Source of the DNA: Plasmodiophora brassicae
Taxonomy: Eukaryota; Endomyxa; Phytomyxea; Plasmodiophorida; Plasmodiophoridae
Assembly: GCA_039704465.1 (NCBI GenBank)
Contig: JASFAU010000005.1
Location: 744,001 to 808,000 of the forward strand
DNA length: 64,000 nt
Direction: 5' to 3'
Shown piece by piece: positions 41,406 to 52,400 of this stretch (the stretch's first letter is position 1; every line of letters starts with the position of its first letter). The position numbers and the translations under genes are program-made. The notes under the pieces are model-generated. The model did no database searches. It saw only the letters and a list, made by a program, of their open reading frames with translations, and had not been told where the DNA came from.

Positions 41406-44400
41406 ATGGATGCAAGGATCCGTCTCGAGGATGGCATGTCTGTCGGCGGGCTGTCCAGCGACCTTGCCCATGCCGTGCGACGCGCCGACCACATTCGCGT
41501 CGACGACAGCGCCCGTGTCGTCCTAGTCGACGTCGATCGCCAATGGGACGACGCGCGGTTGTCGTCGTTGGAGGCAGCTGTCAAATCTGATTTGATTCTG
41601 GTTGGGCAATGGATCCTCGATTCGGACCCGCCTAGCTCTGGCACCCTTGCGGACGTCATTGCAAAGAGGCGACAGCAGCTGTCGTCTATCGTCGTGACGT
41701 GTACGGGGTTCCCGCGTGTCGATACGCGGCGAATTGCAATTCTGGCCCGTGCCTTATCCATTACCGTCGAGCCGCATTACACAAGGTCCATTACGCATGT
41801 CCTCGTTGGTAAGACCGGGTCCGCCAAGCATGCGACGGCCGTCGATCAAGGCAGGCCCTGCGTCACCGTCAAATGGTAAAATCGACACTCTGGTATTACC
41901 TGCATGTCCGTTGCTGAATTCATGATACTCATTGTTCGATAGGTTGGAGGCGTGCATGAGGACTGGTGACGTTGCGCCCTGCGATGCCTACTCGGTACCG
42001 CCGCTGCTGGGCGCCGTCATCTCCATTTCGCAATTGGATATCGGCGACCGCGAAAGGCTGTTCGCTTCGATCGACGAACACGGCGGCGTGTACACCCCCG
42101 ACTTGTCGTTCAACTGTACGCACCTGGTCGCTATCAACGCGTCTGGGAACAAGTACGAGTTTGCGCGGAAATACGGGATCACGATCGTGCGCCCCAGCTG
42201 GGTCCACGCTATGATCGAGGGGCGGGGCATCGTCAAGAATCTCAAATCGCACCTTCTGGATGGGTTGCCCTCGTCAACGCCTTCGCAACCAGCGCCGCCA
42301 CCGTCGCGATTGGCAGAGACATCCATTTTACCTGACGTCATCGAGATGGACTTCGAGAACGATTCGTATCTGTCTGGCTGTGTCGTCGTGCTTCACGGTT
42401 TCGAGGACGAGCGTGTATTTGCCCGCCTTACGAAGCTGCTACGCACGGCTGGTGCAACGCGTTTGGATCGGATCCGGACCTTCACAACACACATCGTCGT
42501 GTCGCACGGTTCCAGTGCGCCACCGGCGTACCATTGTGCGGTTGTCAACGTTCAATGGCTGGTGGACTGCTACAACACGAAATCCCGCGTCCCGATCTCT
42601 TCTGCCCATCGTGTCGGGTCGAAGGCGACGTCTGCGCCGGCTGTACCTGTTCGGACCTCTGGCCTCTACCTTGGCGGTGATGACACCGCCACCGAGTGTC
42701 TGACCACTGTCGGGAACGGCGCGTCCGTAGCGGCTCCATCTCCCGTGAATTTCTCTCAGTTCAATCGATCCCTGATTCGCCAGGCGTCGTCGTCGTCGTC
42801 CAAATCGCAGCTGACGCATTTGCTATTTTCTGGCAAGAATTTCAGCCTGGAACATTCCTCGTTGGACAGTGGGGAACGTGAGGAGATTCGCAATGATATC
42901 ATCGCGCACGGCGGTGTCGTCATCCATCCTGATAACGCTGGCGGTGTACGGCTTCACTTCACCGTTGCGCGATATATCGTGGCCGAACCTGGCTGCTGTA
43001 TGCTGTTTGATGACATCGTCCAAGCATGGGACGATGGGTCAAGACCGATCCTGGTTACTCCTGGTTGGCTGCAGGGCTGCATTCGAGACCGCGTGCTTCG
43101 ATCGCCTTGCGATAGCCTGGTCTACCTTCCTGTCCCGAAGAAGCCGAAACTAAAGGCGTTCCAAGGCCATGGCGTCAGTGTGTCGTTGTCCCAGTTTATG
43201 GACCAGGAACGGGACCTAGTCGCTCTTGTCGTCCGACGTTTCGGTGGACGTTGCAGCGACGACTTTTCGAAGAAGCGCACGCACTGGATTTGCCAGTACC
43301 CCGATCGCATGACCAATCCTAAACAGGCCATGGCAGTCAAGCACCGCATCCCGATTGTGCATTTCGCATGGCTGCATGACAGTGTGCTGGCCGGGCACGT
43401 CATGCCGGCGGCGCCGTATGAAGATCTCCTGAATCGCACACCTGTTCCAGCGGAGAAAAGCGTTGCGCCTATGCAGGCCGACAGGCGCGAGCCTTTCCCT
43501 GCGACGCCTTTTTCTTCGACTCTTGTGGGTTCGGTTTCAACCGTTTCGAAAACGATTTTGTCTCCCGATTTCGAGTCGGTCCTGTCGAAGACACTGGCCA
43601 GCGCAGCTGGCGATTCATGGTTGGCACCAAAGCCTAAGTCTCCGAGGAAACCGCTGTCGATCATGTCTCCGTTTGTCGCACGTCCCAAACCGGTTGTCGT
43701 CGCCAACTCGGTCAACAGATTTGAGCTCGCTAAACAAGACAGCGCCCTTATGACTCAGGCCGCGGTGCCAAAGACGCCTGCTGCTGATAATGCATGTTCG
43801 GGCGACCAAGGCGGTGACGATGATGATGATGATGAACCAGTGCATGTGCTGCCTCGCCGGCTGTCTTCGTCGGACACCACAACGGTGACGTTGTCCGGCA
43901 TGAAACGACCCTTGTCCAGCGACACGGCTACGCCAAGTGACAAGCGGCGCATCGTTCCGATGAATGACAGCAGCGGGACCAGCCTGACATCGTATCGTTT
44001 CGTTATCAGCGGCCCAACCGGCAGCGCGCGTACATCCCTCGAAGCGACTATCAAGAGGCTGGGCGGCGAACTCGTCGACGTCAGTGTCGAGGGTGTGGAA
44101 GCGTGCACCCACGTGGTCGCCACGAAACTCAGCCGAGTCGAGAAGGTCATGCTTGGCATGCTGCTGGGCAAATGGATCGTCCGCCCGTCCATGATCGAGC
44201 GCAGCGACGTCGTGGGGTTCTTCGTTGATTCCTCGTTGCACGACTGGGCAGATGTCGAAGGTGAACCATTGGCTCAGGCCATCAAGCACTGGCGACAGAC
44301 TACTACAAAACCGTTCGCTGGGCAGCGGGCGCTCCTCTGTATGGCCTCTCAGTCTTCCGTGTTTGAAAGCCTCCTGCATGCTGGCGGTGCTGAGACCGTC

Positions 44401-44661
44401 GAGGTTAGGGTCGCCGATGGCGACCTCGACGCCTGTTCCCGAACATCACATGTGTACGTGGACTCCAAATCGACGTCGTCGTTTTCCTCCCTACTCTCTG
44501 ATGCAGATCAACATCGCGTACGCTGCCTATCTACCGATTTCATCGTCGAGACGATCTGCTCGTCGGCAACGACCCCTGACACCAGTTACCTGATGGCAGC
44601 ACCATCTCCGAAGCGCGCCGGCCACCGAGCACCCGCCCGGCGATCATCCCGCAGAAGATAG
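41406..44661 (+). CDS. TOPBP1: Multi-BRCT protein of the TopBP1/Rad4(Cut5)/Dpb11 family
   Basis: Exons 41406-41875 and 41943-44661, joined by a 67-nt intron inside a BRCT Trp codon (VTVKW-LEACMRTG), encode 1,062 residues. At least seven BRCT modules are visible. An N-terminal set contains LILVGQWILDS, then VTVKWLEACM and then IVRPSWVHAMIEGRG. A further module ends VVNVQWLVDCYN. The next ends ILVTPGWLQGCIRD, and a fifth ends IVHFAWLHDSVLAG. After a Ser/Pro-rich and acidic linker (DDDDDEPVHV) come two C-terminal modules with ACTHVVATKLSR and FIVETICS. Proteins of this family bind phosphorylated partners to start replication (Sld3/Treslin) and to activate ATR. Ser and Thr residues in the linker are plausible kinase targets. 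TopBP1-type arrangement is inferred from module number and order; short exon 1 fits the N-terminal BRCT0-1 region. Confidence 0.87.
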
Positions 44662-44827
44662 ACAGGCTGGCTCCTATCCCTGCCAATCATGTTTAAACTG
44701 GATCAGTATTTATCGTGCGTGATCATCACCGGCCGGCGATCAGGGACCCGTTGCCGATGAGTTCGTTGTCGTCGTTCGGCGGAGCGCCCTTCCCCCATTG
44801 CGAACTCCGTAATAGCGTCGACGTCCG

Positions 44828-45678
44828 ATGGGCAACAAGGGCAGCAGGCCCGTCTTCGACTACAACCACTGCGCACAGAAACTGGGTCCCGCTGGTCAGT
44901 GTCCTGCTGCTGCGTCGCCGCCGCTTGCCTTATTGGGTGGTTCGTGGGCGCAGGGGTGAGCCAGTACCGGGCCTGGTTTCGTTCACTGCTGAACGGCGCC
45001 GCCGACGATGCGACAGCGGGCATTCCATTTGGTATGCCGCGTGTATCGTTTGGAATCGAGTGCGCATCGAGAGTCTCATGCATGCAGATCGGTTCGCCGC
45101 GAGCGAACTGGACGCGTTCCGCGCGTTCGGGCCGAATTTCCTCCACCGCATGTGCCAAGTCGTCAACTATTCCGGGTCGGGCACGGTCCAGTTCGACGAG
45201 TTCCTGTGCTTCGCGTACGTTCGCGATTTCGGCACCCGAGATGATCGTTTGCAACGTCGGTGACGTTGCGTGGGTAATCGGTGCCGGTCCCTTACCGTAC
45301 GACATTCGCTGGCAGTCCTGTTTCGCGTTTGCGACCTGAAAGGTGGGGGCAAGATCGGCAGGAAGGAGCTGAGGAAGATGAGGGAAGCCATCCTCCTAGG
45401 CATGTCTTCGCATCCGTATCCGTCAGCAGCACACGCTGATCCGGGGCGTAGGCAACCGTGACGCGAAGTCAGGGACGGACGCTGCAGCGCTCCTGAAACG
45501 ATTCGACATCCTGATCGACGCGTGGGTGACGCTGGCGTTCACCGTGTTCGACACCAGCAACTCGACGGCGCTGTCGTTCAACGACTGGCGGCGCCTGGCC
45601 GAGACCGACGACCTCGTGGTCTCCGTCCTCGATGCCCTCGCCGCACCTCGCAATGAATTCCCGACGTTGGTATCATGA
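44828..45678 (+). CDS. EF-hand calcium-binding protein with N-myristoylation motif
   Basis: Five small exons (44828-44894, 44954-45031, 45088-45246, 45316-45447, 45488-45678) and introns of 59, 56, 69 and 40 nt give 208 residues. The start MGNKGSR fits the N-myristoylation consensus. Three EF-hand loops can be read: NYSGSGTVQFDE, DLKGGGKIGRKE and a degenerate DTSNSTALSFND. The first two keep Asp/Asn at position 1 and Glu at 12; the last has Asp at 12. The overall size and a helical N-terminal half fit calcineurin-B/CIB-like or calaxin-like sensors, but I cannot decide between them. The last intron (40 nt) is short, and alternative splicing around 45400-45490 would change residues between the second and third loops. 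It lies directly downstream of the TopBP1-like gene, same strand. Confidence 0.72.
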
Positions 45679-45858
45679 ATACCGCCACCTGTCTTCGTGC
45701 TTCCTGGTGCGGATTGACAATAGGCATCGGTTGCCGCCGCTGCGATCCTGTTGCCGTCGCCACCGTCGGCAGCAGACTGCAGTCGCGCAACGCCGCGGAT
45801 GAGACGTGGCGTGCCGCTGTACAGGGTCGGGTCGAAGGTGCGCACGTTCCCACGGGGG

Positions 45859-47354
45859 ATGACGCCGGTGCTCATCGATGGGCGGACGCTGGAGGGCGGC
45901 GGCCAGCTGGTCCGGAACGGCGCCGCCCTGGCGTGCCTGATGTCGGTGCCGGTCCAGATCGAGAACGTGCGCGGCGGGCGCCAGAAACCCGGCCTGCAGG
46001 CGCAGCACCTGACCGGCCTGCGCCTGGTCACCGACCTGGCCGGCGCCCATCTGGTCTGCGATGGCCTGCGGGCCCACACCCTGTCCATTATACCGCAGAT
46101 GAAATCGCCTGCCGACGCCAATCAGATCGTGGCCGACTGCCAGACGGCCGGCTCCATATCGCTGCTGCTGCAGGTCGCCCTTCCCGTCGCCATGTTCGGA
46201 CGGCAACAGGTCGGCCTGGTGCTGAAAGGCGGTTCGAACGTGTCCATGGCACCGCAGGTCTGCCTCTGCTGGCTCCTGTGTGCGCCCACGCCTCCCCCCA
46301 AATGAATTCGTTTGCGGCGCAGTGGGATTACATGGCCGACGTCTTCCTGCCCACGATCAGGCGGTTGTTCGACGTGCACGTGCGGTCGTCCATGGTCCGC
46401 AGGGGGTTCTACCCGCGTGGCCAAGGTCAAGTTGACGTTGCCGTACCACTGGTCGGGAATGGCGGACCGCTGAAAGCCTTCACGATGGTCAAACGCGGCG
46501 ACGTCACGAAAATCGCTGTTCGAATCAGTCGGTGCTGCCGTAACTGACTGTCGACATTGCCGCTGTGCCTGCTGATGATGTGCTTGTCCAGTTGTGTCGT
46601 CTGTCAAGCACAGACTACCCGATCTCAGTGCCCAGCTGGTGGACGACGTTCTGCACGAGTTGCAACGCGCGGGTGCCCCGATTTCGGTCCGTTGATTTGG
46701 TCGGCGCTGCCGGTTCGTCCCGTGATTGAGCATGCGGCACGGCCAGCACTATCCGGTTGAGGTCGAAACGGACCTGTCGACGGCGGCCGCCGCCGGCTAC
46801 ACGTCTGTGGTCGGCGTCCTTGCCGTTGCCCATACGTCTGAGGGCTGCCTGATCTGCGGGTCGAGCCTGCGAGAAGATAAGGTCGACTGTGCGACAGGCG
46901 ACGTGTGCCGTTGGACGCTCCAGTGACCGGTGAATCGTTCCGCGTTAGAAAATGGCACCGCGAGCTGTGGCCGAGGCGGCACGCCAGGCCGTCGCGGAAC
47001 TGAAAACCATGCTGTCCACCGATGCCTGTGTCGACGACTACCTGCAGGTCCAAATGCGTCTGCCGCCTTGCTGTCATCCCGACGTGTTTCTGACCCGGCC
47101 GCAGGATCAACTGATTCTCTTCATGGCACTCGCCGAAGGGACATCGTCACTGCGATGTCGTGAGCTGACAATGCACACGAGGACAGGTACGTCACTGTTG
47201 GGACGATGTCGTTTGCCCGTCACATCATCACCATGTGGGCCTGCCAGGGATCTTTGTTTGCGAGAAGTTGACCTCGGCCAGGTTCCGCGTTATACCTGAC
47301 GGCAGCGATTTCATCATTGAATGCGATGGCATCGGCTGGAAAACGCCAGAGTGA
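45859..47354 (+). CDS. RTCA: RNA 3'-terminal phosphate cyclase
   Basis: The enzyme converts RNA 3'-phosphates to 2',3'-cyclic phosphates using ATP via an enzyme-AMP intermediate. Seven exons (45859-46257, 46323-46527, 46592-46686, 46747-46881, 46949-47047, 47105-47186, 47248-47354) with introns of 57-67 nt encode about 373 residues, the normal length. Conserved text: VLIDGRTLEGGGQLVRNG, NVRGGRQKPGLQAQHLTG, GSISLLLQ, RRGFYPRGQGQVDV, CVDDYLQ-DQLILFMALAEG and LTMHTRTGIF, which holds a candidate His, ending IIECDGIGW. The end of exon 2 is uncertain: a donor at 46540 would insert four residues. RtcA rather than the ribosome-assembly homologue Rcl1 is chosen because the catalytic-domain motifs are all retained. 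Confidence 0.9.
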
Positions 47355-47450
47355 TCCTCGAACTATTGTCGCTTCCAAGCCGTTCCCGGTGAACAGCACG
47401 TACCTATCTGTTTTACTAATAAGAGGGCGCTATAGTCATCATGCCTGGGC

Positions 47451-49195
47451 TTAGGCGAGGGCCGCCGCGAACGCCTTTGTGAATCCGAGCGTACCCGCCT
47501 GCCCGTACGTGTTGCAAGTCGCCGAGGCGGCACCCGGGGCACAGTCTGTGTCGCGGTCGAACGACCAGAAGTGGACGCCGCCCAGCCCGTTCTGCTTCAC
47601 GAAGCTCGCCACGGTCTGTACGTCGGCCAGCGTGAACGTCTCGCCTGGCGAGTCGTTGCCGCCGATCATCGGTGTGATCTCGATCTGCGAGTACGGGATC
47701 CCGTTCTGGGTGTGCAGGTTCTGGGCGGCTTGGACCGCCGACGCCCCCATGTCGCAGTTGCCATCGCCGCCGACGACACAATTGCCACCGCCGGCGCTTC
47801 CGTAGTCCATCGTCATCAAGTTGATGTAGAAGTTGGACAGGCCGAGCTTGTTCACCGACGACAGGACCATGTTGCCGAAGGTGCCCAGCGTCCCCGACAC
47901 GGCTCCACCCAACGTGGCCACCGTGAAGCTGAATCGCAGGCCCGGGTACGTCCCCTGTGCCGCCTTGACGCACTGCACCAGGTTGTCGATGTCTGTCTGC
48001 GTCTGGCTGCCTTCGATATCAAAGTCGACTCCTGCGAGAACGGTAAGCCGGCTGAAGGTTCCATCTGGCATGACACCACTGACGCACCGATTAGGCTTGG
48101 GGAGTTGTAGCGTCCGATGAACGCCAGGAAGTCGGATGGGTTCCCGCAAGTGAACGACCCACCTGCGCCGCCCGTCGAGATGATGTACTTGATGCCCGCG
48201 CTTGCCCAGGCGTTGACGTTCGCGCTGATGAAGGCGGAAACCTGGTATGAGCCCCAGGCTTCCGACGTGCATGACCCGCCTGCGAAGGCCCACGTGACGG
48301 TGGTGATACCCGTGCCGGCCAGCGCGGATAGTAGGTTCGTCTGTGATCCGGTAATCGATGTGCTGATGGCGTTTGTGTTCGCGTCGTAGTAGATCGTCAC
48401 GTCCTTGTACGGGCCGAACACGAACGAGGGAGCCGTCCCCGACGCTTGTGCAGGTGGTGCTGCTGGTGCCGCCCCAGGCGATGCTGGATCTGGCGATGGA
48501 GCACCACCAGACGCTGGTGCGGGAAGTGGCGTTCCAGTAGACTCTGGTGCGGGAAGTGGCGTTCCAGTAGACGGTGGTGCGGGAAGTGGCGTACCAGCAG
48601 ATGCGGGGGCGGGCTGGCCAGGCGGGCCATTCGTCGGCATCGGCAAGGGGGTCATGGGCAGAGGTGGCGGCGTAGGAATCGGGTTGCCCGCCTGCGGCTG
48701 CCCAGGGAGACCTCCTGCTGGCGCTCCCTGAGGCATGGCAGGCGGTGGCGGCGGAGCTTGCGGTTGTCCTTGTCCTGGGCCTGGCGGACCTTGACCTTGA
48801 CCTTGACCCTGCCATCCTGGCTGGCCTTGACCCTGGCCTCCTGGCTGTCCTTGGCCCTGGCCTGGCCACCCGCCCTGTGGACCTTGCCCTTGGCTCTGTG
48901 CATCTCCTTGTCCCTGGCCGCGCCGCCCACGATGTCGGCCGTGCCCTCCACCCTGTCCAGGGGATCCTCCTCCGTATCCACCTCCGCCACGGCCACCTCC
49001 ACCGTAACCGCCTCCACCGTGGCCGCCTCCACCGTGACCGCCTCCACCGTGACCGCCTCCACCGTGGCCGCCTCCACCGTGACCGCCTCCCCCGTGTCCC
49101 CAACGACCCTGCGAGGATGCATCTTCACCTTGGCTATCAGCTAGCGATACGACGATCGCGAGGAGCGCGACGATGATCGGGATCGTGAGTCGCAT
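47451..49195 (-). CDS. Secreted GH18 chitinase-like protein with His/Gly and Pro-rich repeats
   Basis: Exons 49195-48088 and 48031-47451 (56-nt intron) encode 562 residues. A signal peptide (about 1-20) is followed by six HGGGG units and related YGGGG/RGGGG units (34-78), a Gly/Gln/Pro region, and Ser-Thr-Gly-Thr-Pro-Leu-Pro-Ala repeats that resemble O-glycosylated linkers. The catalytic part begins near residue 265. The GH18 active-site motif is intact and spans the splice junction: SLIGVDFDIEG, with Asp372, Asp374 and catalytic Glu376. Other conserved segments are FAGGSC, YINLMTMDYG, EITPMIGGND and GGVHFWSFDRD. Family enzymes cleave beta-1,4-N-acetylglucosamine polymers. A wall-remodelling or chitin-feeding role is inferred. 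There is no carbohydrate-binding module I recognise. Confidence 0.88.
48500..49110. repeat. Coding minisatellites in the GH18 gene
   Basis: A 15-bp CCACCGTGACCGCCT-type unit (about 48975-49090) encodes the HGGGG repeats. A second set of 30-bp units (about 48515-48600) encodes the Pro-rich linker repeats. Runs of near-identical units suggest ongoing length change. Confidence 0.85.
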
Positions 49196-49480
49196 TGGCA
49201 GAGTGCTGATGTTCCCACGCCTATATCACAATGAACCTGTCGGGACCTGGGGATCACACTGTCTGCAGGTAGTCACCGCTGCCGTCGTCGCTGCGTGTTC
49301 CCTTAACGGAACACGTTTCCCCCAGCCCCGTTGTGACACTGTCGTCACTTTGACGCCGCTTCAGTTTCATTAAGGTCTTCCGTATTGGCCTACCTGGCAT
49401 ATTCTATGCAGGCGCTCCCCTGCTTCCCCAGTGAAGGTTATGTTACGTCAGTGTATTCGTTGATGAACGATGGCCTCCAC

Positions 49481-52400
49481 CTAAACCGAGGTGTCGGTCA
49501 GGAAAATGGCCGCCCCAGCCAGGATCCATTGTCGAGCGTCGCCAGAGCACGGCAACTTCAGTTCGCTGACTACTTTGTCCCGGGTTGTTGACTCGTATAG
49601 TGGTAACTGGACGGCATCGTTGTACGGGTCAGGTTGCGCGGCATCGACGAACGCAATGTAGCAGAGTGGCAGCGCCTGCAGTAACGGGGACTGAGCACTC
49701 AGGGAGGAAAGTTGCCCATTGGTGAACGCCGCTCCCTGAAGAAGAAGCCTGCGCGCGCGCATAGCGTTCAGAACGAATCAGGCATGAACATTGCTCCTGT
49801 TCCTATCGTACCCTTCGACCTGCATGACAGGCGACGCTGCGCGTGGCACTCTTGTCCTGTCGAGCGCACAGACGATCCTGAGCGAGTCGATCGACAGCTG
49901 GAGCTGCCGTGCTGTCTCCTGTCGGAACGCGTTCAGGAAGGCCGCCGGGTGGAACAGGTGGGCGAGGCGCAACGGAGCGCTCAGGAGCGAATTCGACGAC
50001 AGCCGGTCGGCCCACGACGCCAGCGCAGGTTGTCGTGATATGACTTCGGAAACGAACGCGGATGCATTTTCAGGGCCGCTGGCCCAGATGCTTGACCAAC
50101 TATGCAAACACGAGTTCGTCAACCGTACAGGACGTTATGGCTTTACGCATCGCATACCTGGACGGGACGGAACCCTTCATTAGGGCCCTGGCATCGGCTT
50201 CGATCTGGGACGTTCGTATACCGGTGCCTGACCAGACCAGGTCGTACAGCGCACCCAGGCTGCTGTCGATGACCGCAGCCAGGTTCGTGACTCGGCATTT
50301 CTCGAGGTTCAGGAAGTTGACAAGCGGCGAAGCATCGTCACCGGGAGGTGTGTCCGCGCCATACGTGGGGCCGTTCCGAGGTGATGAGCGCCACAGCGTC
50401 ATCACGGGAGACAGAAGCGCCCGCCAAGCGTCACGATCGTATCGGTCAGCGTGGGCAGCACTGACGAGCGCATGGTGCAGCGTTTTCAGCTGCCCCAGTA
50501 CCGCAGCGCTTCGTTGACGCTGAACGCTGCCCTCGACGTTCTCCGGTAACCCGAAGACGAGGGGCGAATCGGTGTCGGGCAGTGAACGTATTACTCGAAG
50601 GAAGTCGCCGTGGGCCGCACTCGAAGGGATGCGCACGCTGGGACCCAGGTCGACGTCGTCCCGGAATATGTTCTCGATGTAAGCACGTAGGACTCGACAG
50701 TCGAATGCGTTATCGATGCGGCCACCGTAGACCGCGTCCTGCATCAGCCCATAAATCGTAGGCCATGGCACCGGCGAAGGAGCGCTGCGCCCGGAACAGA
50801 TACCGTCGATGATATCCGCACCTGCTCGCAGGTCGGCCAGGGAAAATTCGTAAAACTTCGTCCAGCCCTGTGGAATATAAATTCGCCGCTCCTGAACAAG
50901 GGCGTGGAACCAAGCGAGGCAGAACAGCAGGCGCGCCCGCGTGGTATCGTTTCCTTTGCCGACGAAGTCGTCGTTCCACATGGAGTATGTCGACAGAAGG
51001 TTACGCTTGACGCCGGGAGGCGCCTCGACAGTCACTTTGGTGGCGCGTTGCAGCAGCATTGCTGGCCAGCATGCATGCGACTCGCTGGTCAGCCATAAAC
51101 GATAGCGTTCGTGGCACTTCGACAGCGCACCGAGGGCCTTCTCCAGCGTGGGAAGCCAGGTTGAGACCAGATGCAAGTTCTTGAGGCAGACCCAGCTCCC
51201 GTTACTCGATGCAGTTGAAATGGCCTTCAGCGCCGCATCCGTTTGGCCCTGACCCATGGCGATCTGCACGAGAGGAACACCACTGGATTCCGCTAGCTCT
51301 TCAATGTCTCGGGTGGGATCCGCTCCGGGCGACGTGACAAACAGAACGGGAGAAGGCGAACGTAGCAGTTCGTTGAGCGTTGCGGTGGATGGCGATGCGG
51401 TCGGCAAGCCCAATGCATTGCACGCGAACGAGACCATTGCGCTATGCAGGCGGTCGGGTCTGACCGCAGCAAGGACTAACAGGCGCTGTGCGGGATTCAG
51501 CGCTTTCGACAGCGCCGGAGGTAGGTCGTTCTCGCAGCGAGGCGACGCCACCCAGGACTGCCAGGCTCCAACGTCGACGCCGGACAATGACGTTATCATG
51601 TCGGGGAACGCCTGTGCAAGGGAGGCGTAGGCCGCGTGGCGATCGGCAGGTAACCAAGTAGGAGGCCTACTGGTTCCCGGCCTGTGCACCGTTCAGTCAT
51701 AGGCAGGTGCCGCACCTGATATTATACGCAGTGTACCTGGTAGGTCCTGCAGTGACGCCGATAAGGAACGACCAGGACTGGTCATCGATCAAATCCGGCC
51801 GCAGTCCTCGCGCGAGATGCATAGCGAAGGTCAAGCGGTCATCCTTGAAGAGCGATTGCGCAATGACGCGGTACACTCGACCAATCAAGCCGCGCGAGAA
51901 TCTCGCTATTCTCTCAGCCTTGTCTGAAGCTGATAAGGCCTTGGCTTGGTCCGTTATGTTTGCAAGGAATTCTGCAATAAAGGAGTTCTGTCGGCAGGGA
52001 TCAGCATGACGGCATAACCACGCCTGAGGATCAGTTATTATATCACTTACCAAACTGAAGCGGTACATCGGGTTCGTATGGTACAGAACGTCGACCAAGA
52101 AGAACAGCCGAGCCCCGGTATCGGCAATCGGTTGATACGCCATCCTCTGGCTGTCAAGACTGGCCTGAATCTGACGCGCGTTCTCAAGCCCTGTCTGAAT
52201 TTCAGTGCTCCTTGCCTTGGACGCCTGCAGCGATTCCGCCAGGGTCTTATTCTCCAGGATATTTCCTTCGGATGTGGCAAGTTCCTCGAGCAGTTTACGT
52301 TCGAGATCCGCTAGCTGGACGTGTAAACAGTCTTCCTGACGAAGCAGGTCCGTCTGTCGGCAGGTCCTCATCAGTCGAGCACGTTGACAGACGCGTGAAC

